Assembly (NCBI GenBank): GCA_018399285.1
Contig: JAGYOW010000005.1
Location: 1-64,000, forward strand
Length of the DNA stretch: 64,000 nt
Direction of reading: 5' to 3'
From: Desulfotignum sp.
GTDB lineage: Bacteria; Desulfobacterota; Desulfobacteria; Desulfobacterales; Desulfobacteraceae
Each line of letters begins with the position of its first letter. The first letter of the stretch is position 1. A program made the translations under genes and the position numbers. The notes beneath the pieces are model-generated. The model was given only the letters and a program-made list of their open reading frames with translations, ran no database searches and had not been told where the DNA came from. Positions 45,338-59,085 of the stretch are shown here, in pieces.

Positions 45338-46413
45338 TGAGTCAGGGCCTTTGCCAGGCTGTCAGCCAGTTTCATATTGGTTGCCCGGTCTTTCAGAGAG
45401 AACCGCACAAACCGTTGATTCAGCCCGTGAAAGTTTCCGCAGTCCCGGATTAAAATCCGGTCCTGTCCCACCCGTTGGCACACCTGTAACGCCGTGTGAT
45501 TCTCCAGCCGGGCCAGAATAAATCCGGTATGGCCGGGCACCGGCACCAGGCCGGAAAAATTTTCCTGTTTTTGCAAAAACCATTGTTTTTCCCGGGCGAT
45601 AACGGCCCGGGTGGTTTCATAAAACGGGGCAATCTGTTCAGGATGGTCAAAAATATCCTGGATCACCACCTGGGCCAGGGCATTGACATGCCAGGGCTGG
45701 CTATAGTCTCTCACTTTTTTAATCCACTCAGGGGCCCCGCTGAGAAACCCGGTACGCAGCCCGGGAATGGCAAAGATTTTTGACATGGACGACAGTACCA
45801 GCAGATTGGGAAACGGCCCGGCCTGGACCAGAGACACATCTTCACTATGATCCACAAACGGCAGATAGGATTCATCCACCACAAAACACACCCGGGGATG
45901 TCGCTGCAGCAACGTGGTGACAATTGCCGGATCCAGCAGCACGCCGGTGGGGTTGTTGGGGTTGCAGATAAACACCAGATCCGCATGGGCCGCCATCCTT
46001 GATACCGCTTCCAGATCCGGCACAAATCCATTTTCAAATTCAGCGATCCAGAACTTGGGTTCAATGTGGTGCATCCGGCAGGCATCCGCGTAATCTGAAT
46101 AGGTCGGTCCCAGAATCAGCACATTTTGAGCCTGCAATGCCAGGGGCAGGGTGTAAATGAACCAGGTGGTCCCATTGCCCGCAATCACGGTTTCCGGATC
46201 AATATCATGGTATCGGGAAAACCCCTGAACCATGGACCGGGCGTCGGGTTCCGGCAGGTGCCCGATGGCGGAAATATTGTTTTGTATGACGGTTTTAATC
46301 CGTTCCGGGGGGCCCAAAGGGTTGAGGTTGGCACTCATGTCGATAATTTCATCCACATGACACCCCAGCTGCTTTGCCAGTGCTGTTTTGTTGCCGCCGT
46401 GACCGATAATCAT
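45334..46413 (-). CDS. cobC: Threonine-phosphate decarboxylase-type aminotransferase (CobC/CobD)
   Basis: A 359-residue PLP enzyme of aminotransferase class I/II. HGGNKTALAKQLG at the start is typical of L-threonine-O-3-phosphate decarboxylases making aminopropanol phosphate for CbiB. NLNPLGPPE, CNPNNPTG, VVDESYLPF and the PLP Lys in SSMSKIFAIPGLRTGF are visible. Overlap with cbiB fits that role. A general histidinol-phosphate aminotransferase activity is possible but less likely in this operon. Confidence 0.88.
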   Translation of the reverse strand: MIIGHGGNKTALAKQLGCHVDEIIDMSANLNPLGPPERIKTVIQNNISAIGHLPEPDARSMVQGFSRYHDIDPETVIAGNGTTWFIYTLPLALQAQNVLILGPTYSDYADACRMHHIEPKFWIAEFENGFVPDLEAVSRMAAHADLVFICNPNNPTGVLLDPAIVTTLLQRHPRVCFVVDESYLPFVDHSEDVSLVQAGPFPNLLVLSSMSKIFAIPGLRTGFLSGAPEWIKKVRDYSQPWHVNALAQVVIQDIFDHPEQIAPFYETTRAVIAREKQWFLQKQENFSGLVPVPGHTGFILARLENHTALQVCQRVGQDRILIRDCGNFHGLNQRFVRFSLKDRATNMKLADSLAKALTQ

Positions 46414-46428
46414 GATACCATCCTTATT

Positions 46429-47202
46429 TCACACAAGAGCGGCCCCGCAGGCGAGAAACAATATCGCTTCCATAAATTCGGTCATGGCCCCGAGCATATC
46501 CCCTGTAATGCCGTTCATTTTTTTTTTGTAAAACCATAAAATACCCGGACAGGTAATGACAAACACCAGGTTTAAAACCAGGCCCGTATATCCCAGAAAC
46601 ACAGACAAACACAAGGGAATAATACAATAAATGAAATTTTTCGCGCCCAGGGGTGCGGCAAACAGGTCCAGGCCCGTGCCGGCATTTTTTCGGCCATAGG
46701 GAAGAAACCGGATGCCGAAGATCATGCCGGCCCGGGCATAAGCCGGCACCAGCAGCAGGACTAACAAAATATCACCCGGCCCTGCATTGAGTTTTAATGC
46801 ATAAATACCTGCCAGTTTCACGGCCAGTACCCCGACAACCGTGACCAGGCCCATCATTCCGATGCGGCTGTCTTTCATGATTTCCAGGACCCGTTCTCTG
46901 GGCTGGTGGCTGAAAATGCCGTCCGCCGTGTCGCCCAACCCGTCCATATGAAACGCGCCGGTAAGAATCAGAAGACAGAGCAGATCCATCAAGGCCGCAA
47001 CCGGCATCGGCCACAGCCGGGAGGCAATCACATCCGTCAGCACCACCAGGCTGCCTAGAATCAACCCGATTATCGGAAAAAACCGAATCATGCCCATGGG
47101 AGAATATGCGGCATCCCGGCCGGCCGGAAGAATTGTCAGAAACAGCAGCCCGGCCCGCAGATCGGTTAAAAACGGATTTGATCTGAAAAAAGAAGATATC
47201 AT
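46429..47202 (-). CDS. cobS: Adenosylcobinamide-GDP ribazoletransferase (cobalamin synthase)
   Basis: A membrane enzyme joining AdoCbi-GDP and alpha-ribazole to finish the cobamide. From 47202 it has 257 residues. LLFLTILPAG and the acidic GAFHMDGLGDTADGIFSH (Mg-binding Asp) are diagnostic, as is MKDSRIGMMG; the rest is hydrophobic helices. An in-frame ATG at 47235 overlaps the cobU end by 23 nt and would add 11 residues; the inner ATG gives a more standard N-terminus. Confidence 0.94.
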   Translation of the reverse strand: MISSFFRSNPFLTDLRAGLLFLTILPAGRDAAYSPMGMIRFFPIIGLILGSLVVLTDVIASRLWPMPVAALMDLLCLLILTGAFHMDGLGDTADGIFSHQPRERVLEIMKDSRIGMMGLVTVVGVLAVKLAGIYALKLNAGPGDILLVLLLVPAYARAGMIFGIRFLPYGRKNAGTGLDLFAAPLGAKNFIYCIIPLCLSVFLGYTGLVLNLVFVITCPGILWFYKKKMNGITGDMLGAMTEFMEAILFLACGAALV

Positions 47203-47212
47203 GATGGGCCGC

Positions 47213-47785
47213 TCATGGTGAAATACGGTTTCCACCCGGTTTGATCTGAAGGGCCTGGCCGGCCACGGTGAGCACCACCCGGTCCGCCGTGTCTGCCATG
47301 AACTGATTCATGTGACCGGCCAGATCACGGAATTTCCGGGCCAGAGGATTTTCCGGCACAATCCCGGACCCCACCTCATTGCTGACCAGAAAAACCGGAC
47401 ATGATATACGGCAACAGGCTTGCGCTGTTTTTTCAAACCAGTTTTCTATCTCTTTGTCTTCCATATGAACAGCCATCATATTTGAAAGCCACAGGGTCAG
47501 GCAATCCACTAAAATCACATCTGCCGTATCTGCATGGGCTGAAATACACGCATGGATGTTCACCGGTTCTTCCACCGTTATCCAGTCTTTTCCCCGCTCC
47601 GCCTGATGGGCCTGCACCCGTTTTGTCATTTCCAGGTCCCGGGGAACGGAGGTGGCCATAAAAATTTTTCGCCGTCCGGGAACGGCATTGGCGGCGTTCA
47701 ATGCAAACCGGCTTTTACCGCTTCTGCAACCGCCGACAACCAGCGTGATAAAAGGTCTGTCTTCCAAAATATCTGTTTCTTTCAT
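47213..47785 (-). CDS. cobU: Adenosylcobinamide kinase / guanylyltransferase
   Basis: CobU phosphorylates adenosylcobinamide and transfers GMP to it. From ATG 47785 it has 190 residues, with the P-loop GGCRSGKSRFA, then VQAHQAERG, VDCLTLWLSNMM, FLVSNEVGSGIVPE and VLTVAGQALQIK in the standard order. An upstream in-frame ATG (47848) matches no family N-terminus. First gene of cobU-cobS-cobC-cbiB-cbiR; no riboswitch is visible in the 160 nt before it, in contrast to cobO. Confidence 0.94.
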   Translation of the reverse strand: MKETDILEDRPFITLVVGGCRSGKSRFALNAANAVPGRRKIFMATSVPRDLEMTKRVQAHQAERGKDWITVEEPVNIHACISAHADTADVILVDCLTLWLSNMMAVHMEDKEIENWFEKTAQACCRISCPVFLVSNEVGSGIVPENPLARKFRDLAGHMNQFMADTADRVVLTVAGQALQIKPGGNRISP

Positions 47786-47945
47786 TTTGCGCCAATGGGT
47801 TGAAAACAATACAAGATACCGTATCCATGGTTGAAGATGCAACCCCAAAATCCAAGAAATTTTTCGGTTTACAATCCAAAGGGTTTCATGTAAACAGGAA
47901 CAGTTTATTTATTACATGATGGTGTTAGGTTTAAAGGAGGCAGGT

Positions 47946-48263
47946 ATGATCAGCAGAAGTACGGTCAGTATACTGAACCTGAAACCCGTGACCCGCAGCA
48001 TGTGTTACGATTTTTACAAAAAAATAAACCTGGAACTCCACAGTCCTGAAGCCATCAGAGAATCGGTTTCCTGGTGGCAGGGCAACAAGGAGAAACTCAA
48101 CGAACTGTGGTGGGTTCTCAATTATTATTCGGAATCCCTTGATCCGGAAAGGGACCTCAGGGCTCATGTGGAACATCATCTGGACACCCTGGCCCTTGAA
48201 AAAACCGCTGCCCAGGAACCGCCTTATGCCCCGGACTCAACCACGGAACTGGAACTGTCCTGA
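47946..48263 (+). CDS. Small protein of unknown function upstream of a NifA-like regulator
   Basis: I do not recognise this 105-residue protein. The ATG at 47946 follows a strong AAAGGAGG by 6 nt, so it is probably translated; an earlier in-frame ATG at 47916 lacks a site. It is soluble, acidic at the C-terminus (PDSTTELELS), and has an aromatic-rich centre (SVSWWQGNKEKLNELWWVLN, YYSESLDPERDL) predicted to be helical. No signal peptide, Cys or catalytic motif is seen. The sigma-54 activator gene starts 45 nt later, so it may be co-transcribed and could act on or with that regulator. Confidence 0.6.
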   Translation: MISRSTVSILNLKPVTRSMCYDFYKKINLELHSPEAIRESVSWWQGNKEKLNELWWVLNYYSESLDPERDLRAHVEHHLDTLALEKTAAQEPPYAPDSTTELELS

Positions 48264-48308
48264 CCCCGGCCCGAACATCCGGTTCACCTTCTGCCGGGAA
48301 AATTTCAT

Positions 48309-49829
48309 ATGAAATCCATTGAAGAAATCTCTTTGCTGTATGAAATCAGCGAAGCTTTGAATCAGCACATGGACATGAAAAAATCATTGTTCAAAGTGTT
48401 GGCGGTTCTGGCTGAATCCATGAACCTGGTCCGGGGAATTATTTTTCTCACCAACCGGGAAAACGGAGAAATCCGCATAGAAATCGCCCATGGGATTTCT
48501 CAGGAAACCACGCAGAAAATCAAATACCTTCCCGGAGAAGGCATTATCGGCAAAGTGGTTGAGACCGGCAAACCCGCTGTGGTTCCCCGCATCAGCAAAG
48601 AGCCGTTGTTTTTAGACAAAACCCATTCCCGGAACATGACGCAGGCCCAGGAGTATTCCTTTATCTGTGTGCCCATAAAAAAAGAAAATCAGGTGGTGGG
48701 CGCCATCAGTGCGGACCGGCCGTTTGAGGGAAAAAAATCATTGCACCAGGGCGAAAAAATTTTGTCCGTGGTGGCGGCCATGCTGGCCCACCATGTCATC
48801 AATATTGAACGGGTCAGGCAGGAAAAAGAAGTCCTTAAAACAGAAAACCTGCGTCTCAAATCCGAACTGGAAAACCGGTACAGTTTTTCCAATATCATCG
48901 GCAATTCCAATAAAATGCGGGAAGTGCTCCAGATGATCTCCCAGGTCGCTTTTTCTTCGGCCACGGTGTTGATCCGCGGGGAAAGCGGCACCGGAAAAGA
49001 ACTGGTGGCCAACGCCATCCACTACAATTCAGAACGGCATCACAAACCGTTCATCAAGATCAACTGTGCCGCCATTCCGGAGAATCTGATTGAAAGTGAA
49101 CTGTTCGGCCATGAAAAAGGGGCGTTTACCGGGGCATCTCACCTGAAAAAAGGCAAATTTGAACTGGCGGATCAGGGCACGATTTTTCTGGATGAAATCG
49201 GCACCATGGCACCGGGTGCTCAGGTCAAGCTGTTGCGGGTCCTCCAGGAAAAGGAATTTGAACGTGTGGGTGGATACAAACCCATCCAGACGGATGTCCG
49301 CATTGTGGCCGCCACCAACGCCAATCTTGAAGAAATGGTCCAGCAGGGGCGGTTCAGAGATGATCTGTATTTTCGGCTCAATGTGTTTCCCATATACATT
49401 CCGAGCCTGCGCATGCGAAAAACCGATATCATTCTTCTGGCCGACCATTTTCTGGAAAAATACCGGAAAACCCATGGCAAGGATATCAAACGCATCACCA
49501 CCCCGGCCATTGATATGATGATGGAATACCACTGGCCCGGCAATGTCCGGGAACTGGAGAACTGCATCGAGCGAGCCGTGATCCTTTGCAACGACGGCGC
49601 GATCCATTCTTATCACCTCCCGGCCACCCTCCAGACCGGCACCGAATCCAAGACCCTGCCTTTGTCACTGGAAGCGGCCGTGGAAAGTCTGGAAAAGGAA
49701 ATTCTCATGGATGCGTTGAAAAATACCAAAGGAAACATCAAACAGGCGGCCCGGCAGATTCAGATCACCGTACGGAAATTCTCCTATAAAGCCGCCAAAT
49801 ATGATATCAATTACAAAGAATTCCGATAA
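48309..49829 (+). CDS. Sigma-54-dependent activator with GAF domain (NifA-like)
   Basis: A 506-residue enhancer-binding protein. N-terminal GAF sensor (residues 20-170, [18 protein letters not shown], then [17 protein letters not shown]). AAA+ domain with Walker A GESGTGKE (224-231), the sigma-54 contact loop GAFTGA near 271, Walker [10 protein letters not shown] and the [14 protein letters not shown] sensor II. The C-terminal Fis-type HTH is [23 protein letters not shown]. Domain order and length resemble NifA, but no nitrogen-fixation gene is in the window and the recognition helix is not one I can match. The inter-domain Cys motif of oxygen-sensitive NifA is not seen. Confidence 0.88.
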   Translation: MKSIEEISLLYEISEALNQHMDMKKSLFKVLAVLAESMNLVRGIIFLTNRENGEIRIEIAHGISQETTQKIKYLPGEGIIGKVVETGKPAVVPRISKEPLFLDKTHSRNMTQAQEYSFICVPIKKENQVVGAISADRPFEGKKSLHQGEKILSVVAAMLAHHVINIERVRQEKEVLKTENLRLKSELENRYSFSNIIGNSNKMREVLQMISQVAFSSATVLIRGESGTGKELVANAIHYNSERHHKPFIKINCAAIPENLIESELFGHEKGAFTGASHLKKGKFELADQGTIFLDEIGTMAPGAQVKLLRVLQEKEFERVGGYKPIQTDVRIVAATNANLEEMVQQGRFRDDLYFRLNVFPIYIPSLRMRKTDIILLADHFLEKYRKTHGKDIKRITTPAIDMMMEYHWPGNVRELENCIERAVILCNDGAIHSYHLPATLQTGTESKTLPLSLEAAVESLEKEILMDALKNTKGNIKQAARQIQITVRKFSYKAAKYDINYKEFR

Positions 49830-49851
49830 TTCATCCACGCACAGGCCTTCA

Positions 49852-50376
49852 TCATTCCCATGAAACCGCCGCATCCTGATTGATGCGGTATTCAGACTGG
49901 TTGGCCAGTTTATTGGAAGGATCGCCTTCTTGAACCATTTCGTTCAGCAACTTTTTTTCGTCTTCAAGGGGCAATCGGCCGGTCATGGCGGCCAGGGCCA
50001 CCTGACGTCCGTCCTGGTTGGTAAACTCGGCTTTGGCTTCAGCCCGGCCGTTTTTCTCCAAACGGGTCAATGTGATCTTGCATTCAATGGTATCATCAAA
50101 ATATACCGGATGCAGAAATCTGAAATTCATTCCCGTGGCCAGCCATCCCACCTGACCCCCGAATTCACAGATCATGCCTCCCACTAAAAGCCCGTGGCAG
50201 ATCCGGCCTTTGAAATCTTTGGAACGGGTCCATCTCGAATCATAATGCACGGGATTATAGTCCCGGGTCAGATCTCCGAACGCGTGGGTTTCCTCTTGTG
50301 AAAACCGCCGGGAAAAGCAGAAGGTATCCCCCGGCTGCAATTGTTTGATCGTGCACTCCCGAAGTGGATTTCCCAT
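49852..50376 (-). CDS. MaoC-like hot-dog dehydratase family protein
   Basis: A 174-residue single hot-dog protein. FGDLTRDYNPVHYD near residue 33 carries the hydratase Asp-x4-His pair, and GRICHGLLVGGM follows, as in (R)-specific enoyl-CoA hydratases. The C-terminal 45 residues (LNEMVQEGDPSNKLANQSEY) are an extension outside the fold. Activity on an acyl-CoA is likely from the family; the substrate is unknown. It lies 11 nt downstream of the M23 peptidase stop? No: on the minus strand it is read first, ending at 49852, while the M23 gene ends at 50388, 11 nt before this gene's start. Confidence 0.82.
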   Translation of the reverse strand: MGNPLRECTIKQLQPGDTFCFSRRFSQEETHAFGDLTRDYNPVHYDSRWTRSKDFKGRICHGLLVGGMICEFGGQVGWLATGMNFRFLHPVYFDDTIECKITLTRLEKNGRAEAKAEFTNQDGRQVALAAMTGRLPLEDEKKLLNEMVQEGDPSNKLANQSEYRINQDAAVSWE

Positions 50377-50387
50377 ATATGCTCCCT

Positions 50388-51597
50388 CTAGGGCGAAGAC
50401 AGGGCCACGGACTGGCTGTCCGTCAATTTTTCCACATATTCGGCCACCCTGTTTTCAAACCGGTCCATCTCTTCCTCGGGTATCGGCTCCACCTGGATCT
50501 TCGGCGTATCCAGAGGATTGATGTGCCGGCCGTTTTTGGTCATTCTGAAATCCAAATGGTATCCCGTGGCCAGGCCGGTTTTTCCCACATACCCGATCAC
50601 ATCTCCCTGGGAAACGGCACCGTCTTTTTTCATCCCCTTGGCAAAACCGTTCATATGTAAATAGCAGGTTTCATATCCGTTGACATGCTGGATGGTCATA
50701 TATCTGCCCATGGTTTTATTGTAGGCCATTTCACTGATCACACCGTCTGCCACGGTTTTAATGGGGGTGTTTTTCGGGGCCGCGTAATCGATTCCCGGAT
50801 GCGGCCGCTTCACTTTCAGAATGGGATGAAGCCGGCTGTTGGAAAAATGGGAACTGATCCTGGAATAATTCACCGGCGATTTTAAAAATGATTTTTGAAG
50901 GGATTTTCCTTTTTCATCGTAATATCCGGCACGTCCCTTTGTATCTGTGTAACGAAATGCCCTGTAAGGGTTACCGTTGTTTACAAATACTGCTGCCAGA
51001 ACCTGCCCATACCCTTTGTATTCATCGTGTCTGAATTGTTTTTCCACCAGTAACTGAAACCGGTCTCCCGTCTGAATATCTTTTGCAAAATCAATATCCC
51101 AGGCAAAAATATCAGAGAGCTTCCAGGCCAGAGACGGACAATATCCCGCTTTTTTCAACGTAGTGCTGATATTAGATTCGATATCCAGTCGTATGGTTTC
51201 TTCTTTGACCTCATACTGGATCGGTGTTTTGATGACGTCAAATTGATCCCGGTCTTTTGAATCACCAGCCGGGACCGGGCATCGATCTCATACTCAAAAT
51301 CTGAAAACTCACCCTGAAAAGCTTCACACTAAAGGGTCGGCCCACTTTGAACCGGGTAAAAAAGGAAATATGGGCCGGCTCTGTTTTCAAGCTGAAATGG
51401 TCTTTAAAGGCAGATAGGGCTTGAGAACAGTTGATGCGGTATCCCCGGTTTTGAAAACGCGGTATTGTTTTATCAACCGGATGTATCTGATTTATTTCAT
51501 TGGGATCAATGAGATAACCCTGTAATTTCGGTGTCAGGAAAACGCGCTGGTACAAAAAAATCATTATCATCCCGCATATCCCAAGCACCTGCGCCAC
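50388..51597 (-). pseudogene. M23-family murein endopeptidase, frameshifted near the N-terminus
   Basis: A peptidoglycan peptidase with an N-terminal membrane anchor (VLGICGMIMIFLYQRVF) and a Csd3/OapA-like middle (SLAWKLSDIFAWDIDFAKD, GDRFQLLVEKQF). The C-terminal LytM domain holds zinc ligands in HPGIDYAAP; catalytic His in CYLHMNG; then GYHLDFRM, where the usual HxH is HxD. The frame changes at about 51320 (FSVKLF to FQGEFSDFEYEIDAR) and again near 51255 (back into DVIKTPIQYEVKEE). I take the GTG at 51597, behind GGGAG, as start; no ATG is in frame. It would cut cross-links during growth or separation. The breaks mark the edge of a bad-sequence patch. Confidence 0.82.
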
Positions 51598-51751
51598 AGT
51601 CTCCCATCGCCGCTTTTCAAAATCATATTTTTCAATATCAAATATCCTATAAGTTAGGTTTATTTTACAATTTATCCATTTTTTCTATTAAATGCTGAAT
51701 TTTGGAGAACCATAACCAAAGAGCCGGAAATAGTAAAGCGGTTTATTTTGA

Positions 51752-53789
51752 TCAGCGCTTTTTTTGGATGGCTGCTGTCAACTCTCTGGCTGTATCTGCG
51801 GCATCTCCCATCAACAGAATGGTTTTGGGATCATCATACAGGGTATTGCCCACACCCAGAGTAACCGGGCTGGGTGTCATAGTTGCAGACCACAATGGTT
51901 TTCGCCTCATGGGCGTTGAGAATGGGCATCCCTGAGATGGGCGTGCCTTCCACATGAATAGCCGAAGGATTCACCACATCGCAGGCCCCGAATACCAGGG
52001 CCCTCGGTTTGTGAAAATTCAAGTTGATCTCATCCATTTCTATCAGTTTGTCATAATCCGCTTCACGCCTCAGCCAGCAGCACATTCATATGCCCGGGCA
52101 TGCGACCGGCCTGGATGGATAGCAAATGACACCTGTTTCCGCAGATTCCAGCAGATCCGCCAGTTCTTTCACCTGGAACTGGGCCTGGGCTGAGCCATAT
52201 TACCTCAGGGATGATGATAATATTTTCACCGGACATCAGCCGGTCCACCGCTTCTTCCATCAGGGAGTGCTGCCGGCGCTTCTTTTCTGCTGTTTCTTCC
52301 TGGTCCGTTAATTTTTTCTGAACCGCTGCCGGTGTTTCAGTCAACGCCTCCAGCAGCTGCCCCGGGGTGTGTTTGGCATTGCCCAAAGCATCAGGGTGTT
52401 GCTATTCCGATACCAACGCGTTTTCCACCCCCGGAATATCCGGGCTTGTCGTCAGGTTACAGCATATCACCTGTTTTGCCTCATGGGCGTTTAAAATCGG
52501 CTTGCTTCCGGATATGGAGACCCGTCCGTTTCCATAGCCGCCGGATTCACCACGTCGCAATTTGATCTGAACACAGATCCGTTCCTGCAAATGTCGGGTT
52601 CACCTCATCCATTTCCTTGAGCATGTCATAATCCACGCCCGCCTCGGCCAGCAGCACACATTCATGTGTCCGGGCATGCGTCCGGCCACGGGATGGATGG
52701 CAAAAATCACCTGTTTGCCCATATCCATCAAGAAGGCGGAATTGGATTCAATCACCTCAAACTGAGCCTGGGCCACTGCCATGCCGTATCCCGGCACAAT
52801 AACAACAGTATCTGCGGTTTGAACCTGATGAACTGCGGTTTTCAAAGGATCCGCGTCAGGTGTTTCTTTTTCTGGATTTCAGACATCTCTTCATGGATAT
52901 TTTGTTCCGGTTCAGTCATCTGACCGCCGGCTGAAAAAAGAAAACAAATTGTTTTCAGGTATTTCATCCATGGTGGACACCAGTTTCGGTGCTTTTTTCC
53001 GGTATAAATACATGACAAAGGCTGCGGTTCATGGCCCGGCACATCATATGGGTGAGAATGGAGCCGGACGCAGCCACGGTGGCGCCGCAGGCAATCAGCA
53101 GCTGATTTTCGATGATCCCTCATGCCGCACAGGGCGGCAGACCAGTGGTGGCGTTTAAAAAAAGAGATGAGCACCGGCATATCCGCCCCGCCCACCCGCA
53201 TGGAAAACAAAATGCCAAACAGAATGGACAGGAGCAAATATGATCAGATAAAAAACAGCTTAACTGCGGTCGCGGGCAGAAAAAAAGCGATGAGCATCAA
53301 CAGGATCACGATCCCCAGATTCGCCTGAACCAGCCGGGTATGATTTGTCAAAATAGTGGGGGTCTGTTTCCCAACTACACCCGCCAGTTTGCCGGCCGCC
53401 ACCATACTGCACAAGAAAGGTCAATGATCCCACGGCCAGAGTTCACAAGACCCGACATTTCATTGATGGCTCCCATCTGGCCCGACCACTCTCATTAATT
53501 CCACAAAGAAAGAAAAAGCGGCGGCAATCCCCCGGCACCGTTCTGAAACGCCACCATGGCAGGTATCTGAATCATGGTGATTTTCCGGAGCACCGGACAC
53601 TCTCACCCCTCCGACCAGACAGATCACCACCACAAAAGGATGCATGATCCCGTATCTGTAAATCACCAACACTGGCACACGCCAGAACAGCGGCAGCAGT
53701 CAGGTTGCCGTATTTTGCCTCAGCCGGCCGGTGGAACAGCCAGATCCCGACAATCAGTACACCGATCAGAAAAAATCCAGCGCTATCAT
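51752..53789 (-). pseudogene. pntB: NAD(P) transhydrogenase beta subunit with two domains III, frame-broken
   Basis: PntB holds part of the proton channel and the NADP(H)-binding domain III. Read across frames: start MIALDFFLIGVLIVGIWLF (53789), membrane helices to about 52980 (ILFSMRVGGADMPVLISF, CRAMNRSL). A first domain III spans about 52845-52385 ([69 protein letters not shown]). An open linker (LLEALTETPAAVQKKLTDQE) leads to a second domain III (IIIIP, AQAQ, RMPGHMN, MDEINLNFHK, ACDVVNPSAIHVEGTPISGM, GDAADTARELTAA) ending at 51752. The copies differ in sequence, so the repeat is not an assembly copy. About 680 residues against the usual 460. Frame breaks are dense and probably errors. 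Confidence 0.8.
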
Positions 53790-54073
53790 GGGTTATTTCC
53801 TTCCTGCTTTTTGAACGCGCAGCATCCGGTCCCGTGATGGTGAATCCGCCTGGGTTGAACGTGACCATGATCAAAGCCACGGAACCAATCATTTGTTCAA
53901 ACCTTGTGGAAGGCACGGAAAACAGAATCAACACCCCAAAATGGTAACAGCGGATATGGCATTGGTCATGGACATCAGCAGGGTGTGCAACAGCGTGGGC
54001 ACCGTGAAATCGGGAAATATCCCACCACAAATGAAAAAGCAAACACCCAAACCATCAATACAAGATTGCTCAT
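53788..54073 (-). pseudogene. pntA2: NAD(P) transhydrogenase alpha subunit, membrane part (PntA2), frame-broken
   Basis: The small membrane subunit of split transhydrogenases, near 90 residues. MSNLVLMVWVFAFSFVVGYF opens at ATG 54073; then, in other frames, MSMTNA-like and GVLILFSVPSTRFEQMIGSVALI, and FNPGGFTITG with KKQEG at the end. Its stop overlaps the pntB start. Frames change at least twice. It contributes helices to the proton path. It lies between pntA1 and pntB in the usual order. Confidence 0.8.
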
Positions 54074-54098
54074 GAAGAACTCCCGATGGAAAAAATGA

Positions 54099-55259
54099 TT
54101 AATCCGACAGACCCATGGCTTTCTGCGCCCTGATGATGCAGTTCGCCTTTATGGGTCACCGAAGGCTTCTTTGACAATCTCATCGGTCGCTATCAAATTC
54201 GGTCGTCTTGTTTTTAAACAGGTTTTTCCACAAAATAGTACAGGTTGTTGGCATACAGCCATGGGGCGTGCACCGGCAGAGATCGGGAATGTTTTTGATG
54301 CCACCGAAGATCTTGAACGCCGTTATGCATCCGCTCTTTCCCCCGGATCGGTCATTTCGCAGTTGCCGCCCTGGTCGATGGACACATCCACGATCACGGA
54401 CCCGGGCTTCATGGTTCCACCATTTCTCTGGTGATGAGCGTCTGGGCCACCTCGCCGGGCACCAGTGCGCTCAACACAATGATATCCGCATCCACGCCAC
54501 CAGGGGCGCCAGTGCCTGGTGCTCTTTTTCCAGCCATTCTTCGGTCAGGGCTTTGGCATACCCACGCCCTTGCCGATGACCAGTTCAGGGGCGCGTCAAA
54601 ACCCACCACCTTGGCCCCTAAACTTTCCGCTTCTTTTCGGAGCGTCCGGCCGGATGTGTCCACCGCCTTGACCACACCCCCAAACGTTTGCCGTGGCAAT
54701 GGCGCAGAGCCCTACACCCGGTGCCCACCACCAGAATATTGGCCGGCTTGATCATGCCGATGGAAGTCCCGATCATGGGAATGAATTTCGGAAAATGCCA
54801 AACTGATAATGGCTTTGTAGCCGGTGATGGCACTCATGGAGGTCAACGGATCCATGCGCTGGGCCCGGGATATCCTGGGAATACCGTCCATGGTGAATGC
54901 GGTGATCTGCTTTTCCTGTAGTTTTTCACCCCGTCGTGGTTGGACAGGGTGGCTGGATGCGAAATGTGATCAAAATGGTGTTTTGATTCATCATATCGAT
55001 CATGGGTGTTGAACGGCTCGTTGAACAGCGGTTCTTTCACCTTGAGAATGATATCGGATTTCATACACCTCTTTGCATCCACTTTCGATGACGGCACCCG
55101 CACTCTGGTAGTGGTCATCGGTCACAAACACCCCGGCACCGGCGTTTGATTCCACCATCACTTCAAACCCGAGTTTGACGAACTTTTCCACGGTTTCCGG
55201 GAGTGCCGCCACCCGGTTTCCTGAACCATGATCTCTTTGGGTATTCCGATTAACATCAT
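54099..55259 (-). pseudogene. pntA1: NAD(P) transhydrogenase alpha subunit, NAD-binding part (PntA1), frame-broken
   Basis: The cytosolic domain I that binds NAD(H), related to alanine dehydrogenase, about 385 residues. Legible pieces in order: MMLIGIPKEI, RVAALPETVEKFVKLGFEVM, AGAGVFVTDDHYQSAGAVIE, SDIILKVKEPLFNE, SHPATLSNHDG, FPKFIPMIGTSIGMIKPANI, LVVGTG (Rossmann loop), VVKAVDTSGRTLRKEAESLG, DADIIVLSALVPGEVAQTLI, VDVSIDQGGN and the terminal AQKAMGLSD. Many small frame changes. It is 142 nt downstream of pyruvate:ferredoxin oxidoreductase on the same strand. Confidence 0.83.
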
Positions 55260-55400
55260 TTGGCTCCTTTTCAATTATTATAACCTGCATGTCCCTTAAA
55301 AACAGATAAAGGACCCGGCATATATCGCACACCGGCTGGAACCGAATCCGGACGGCTGATTATGTCAGGATTATTTATCCTCATTTTCCAATATCCGCCA

Positions 55401-58976
<3,576 letters not shown>

Positions 58977-59085
58977 CTATGGCCTGTCCTTTATCAAAGA
59001 AATATGATAGAATATTTAAATTGTTTTTTAAATTAATTTTTAATAAAAAAAATGAGTTATATAAAAAATAAACCAAGGAGAATAC

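Noticed and set aside
51752-52845. Duplicate domain III of pntB as a mis-assembled double copy
   Set aside because: The two copies differ at many residues (for example VNPAAMETDGS versus VNPSAIHVEGT) and are joined by a unique linker, so a collapsed or repeated assembly does not explain them.
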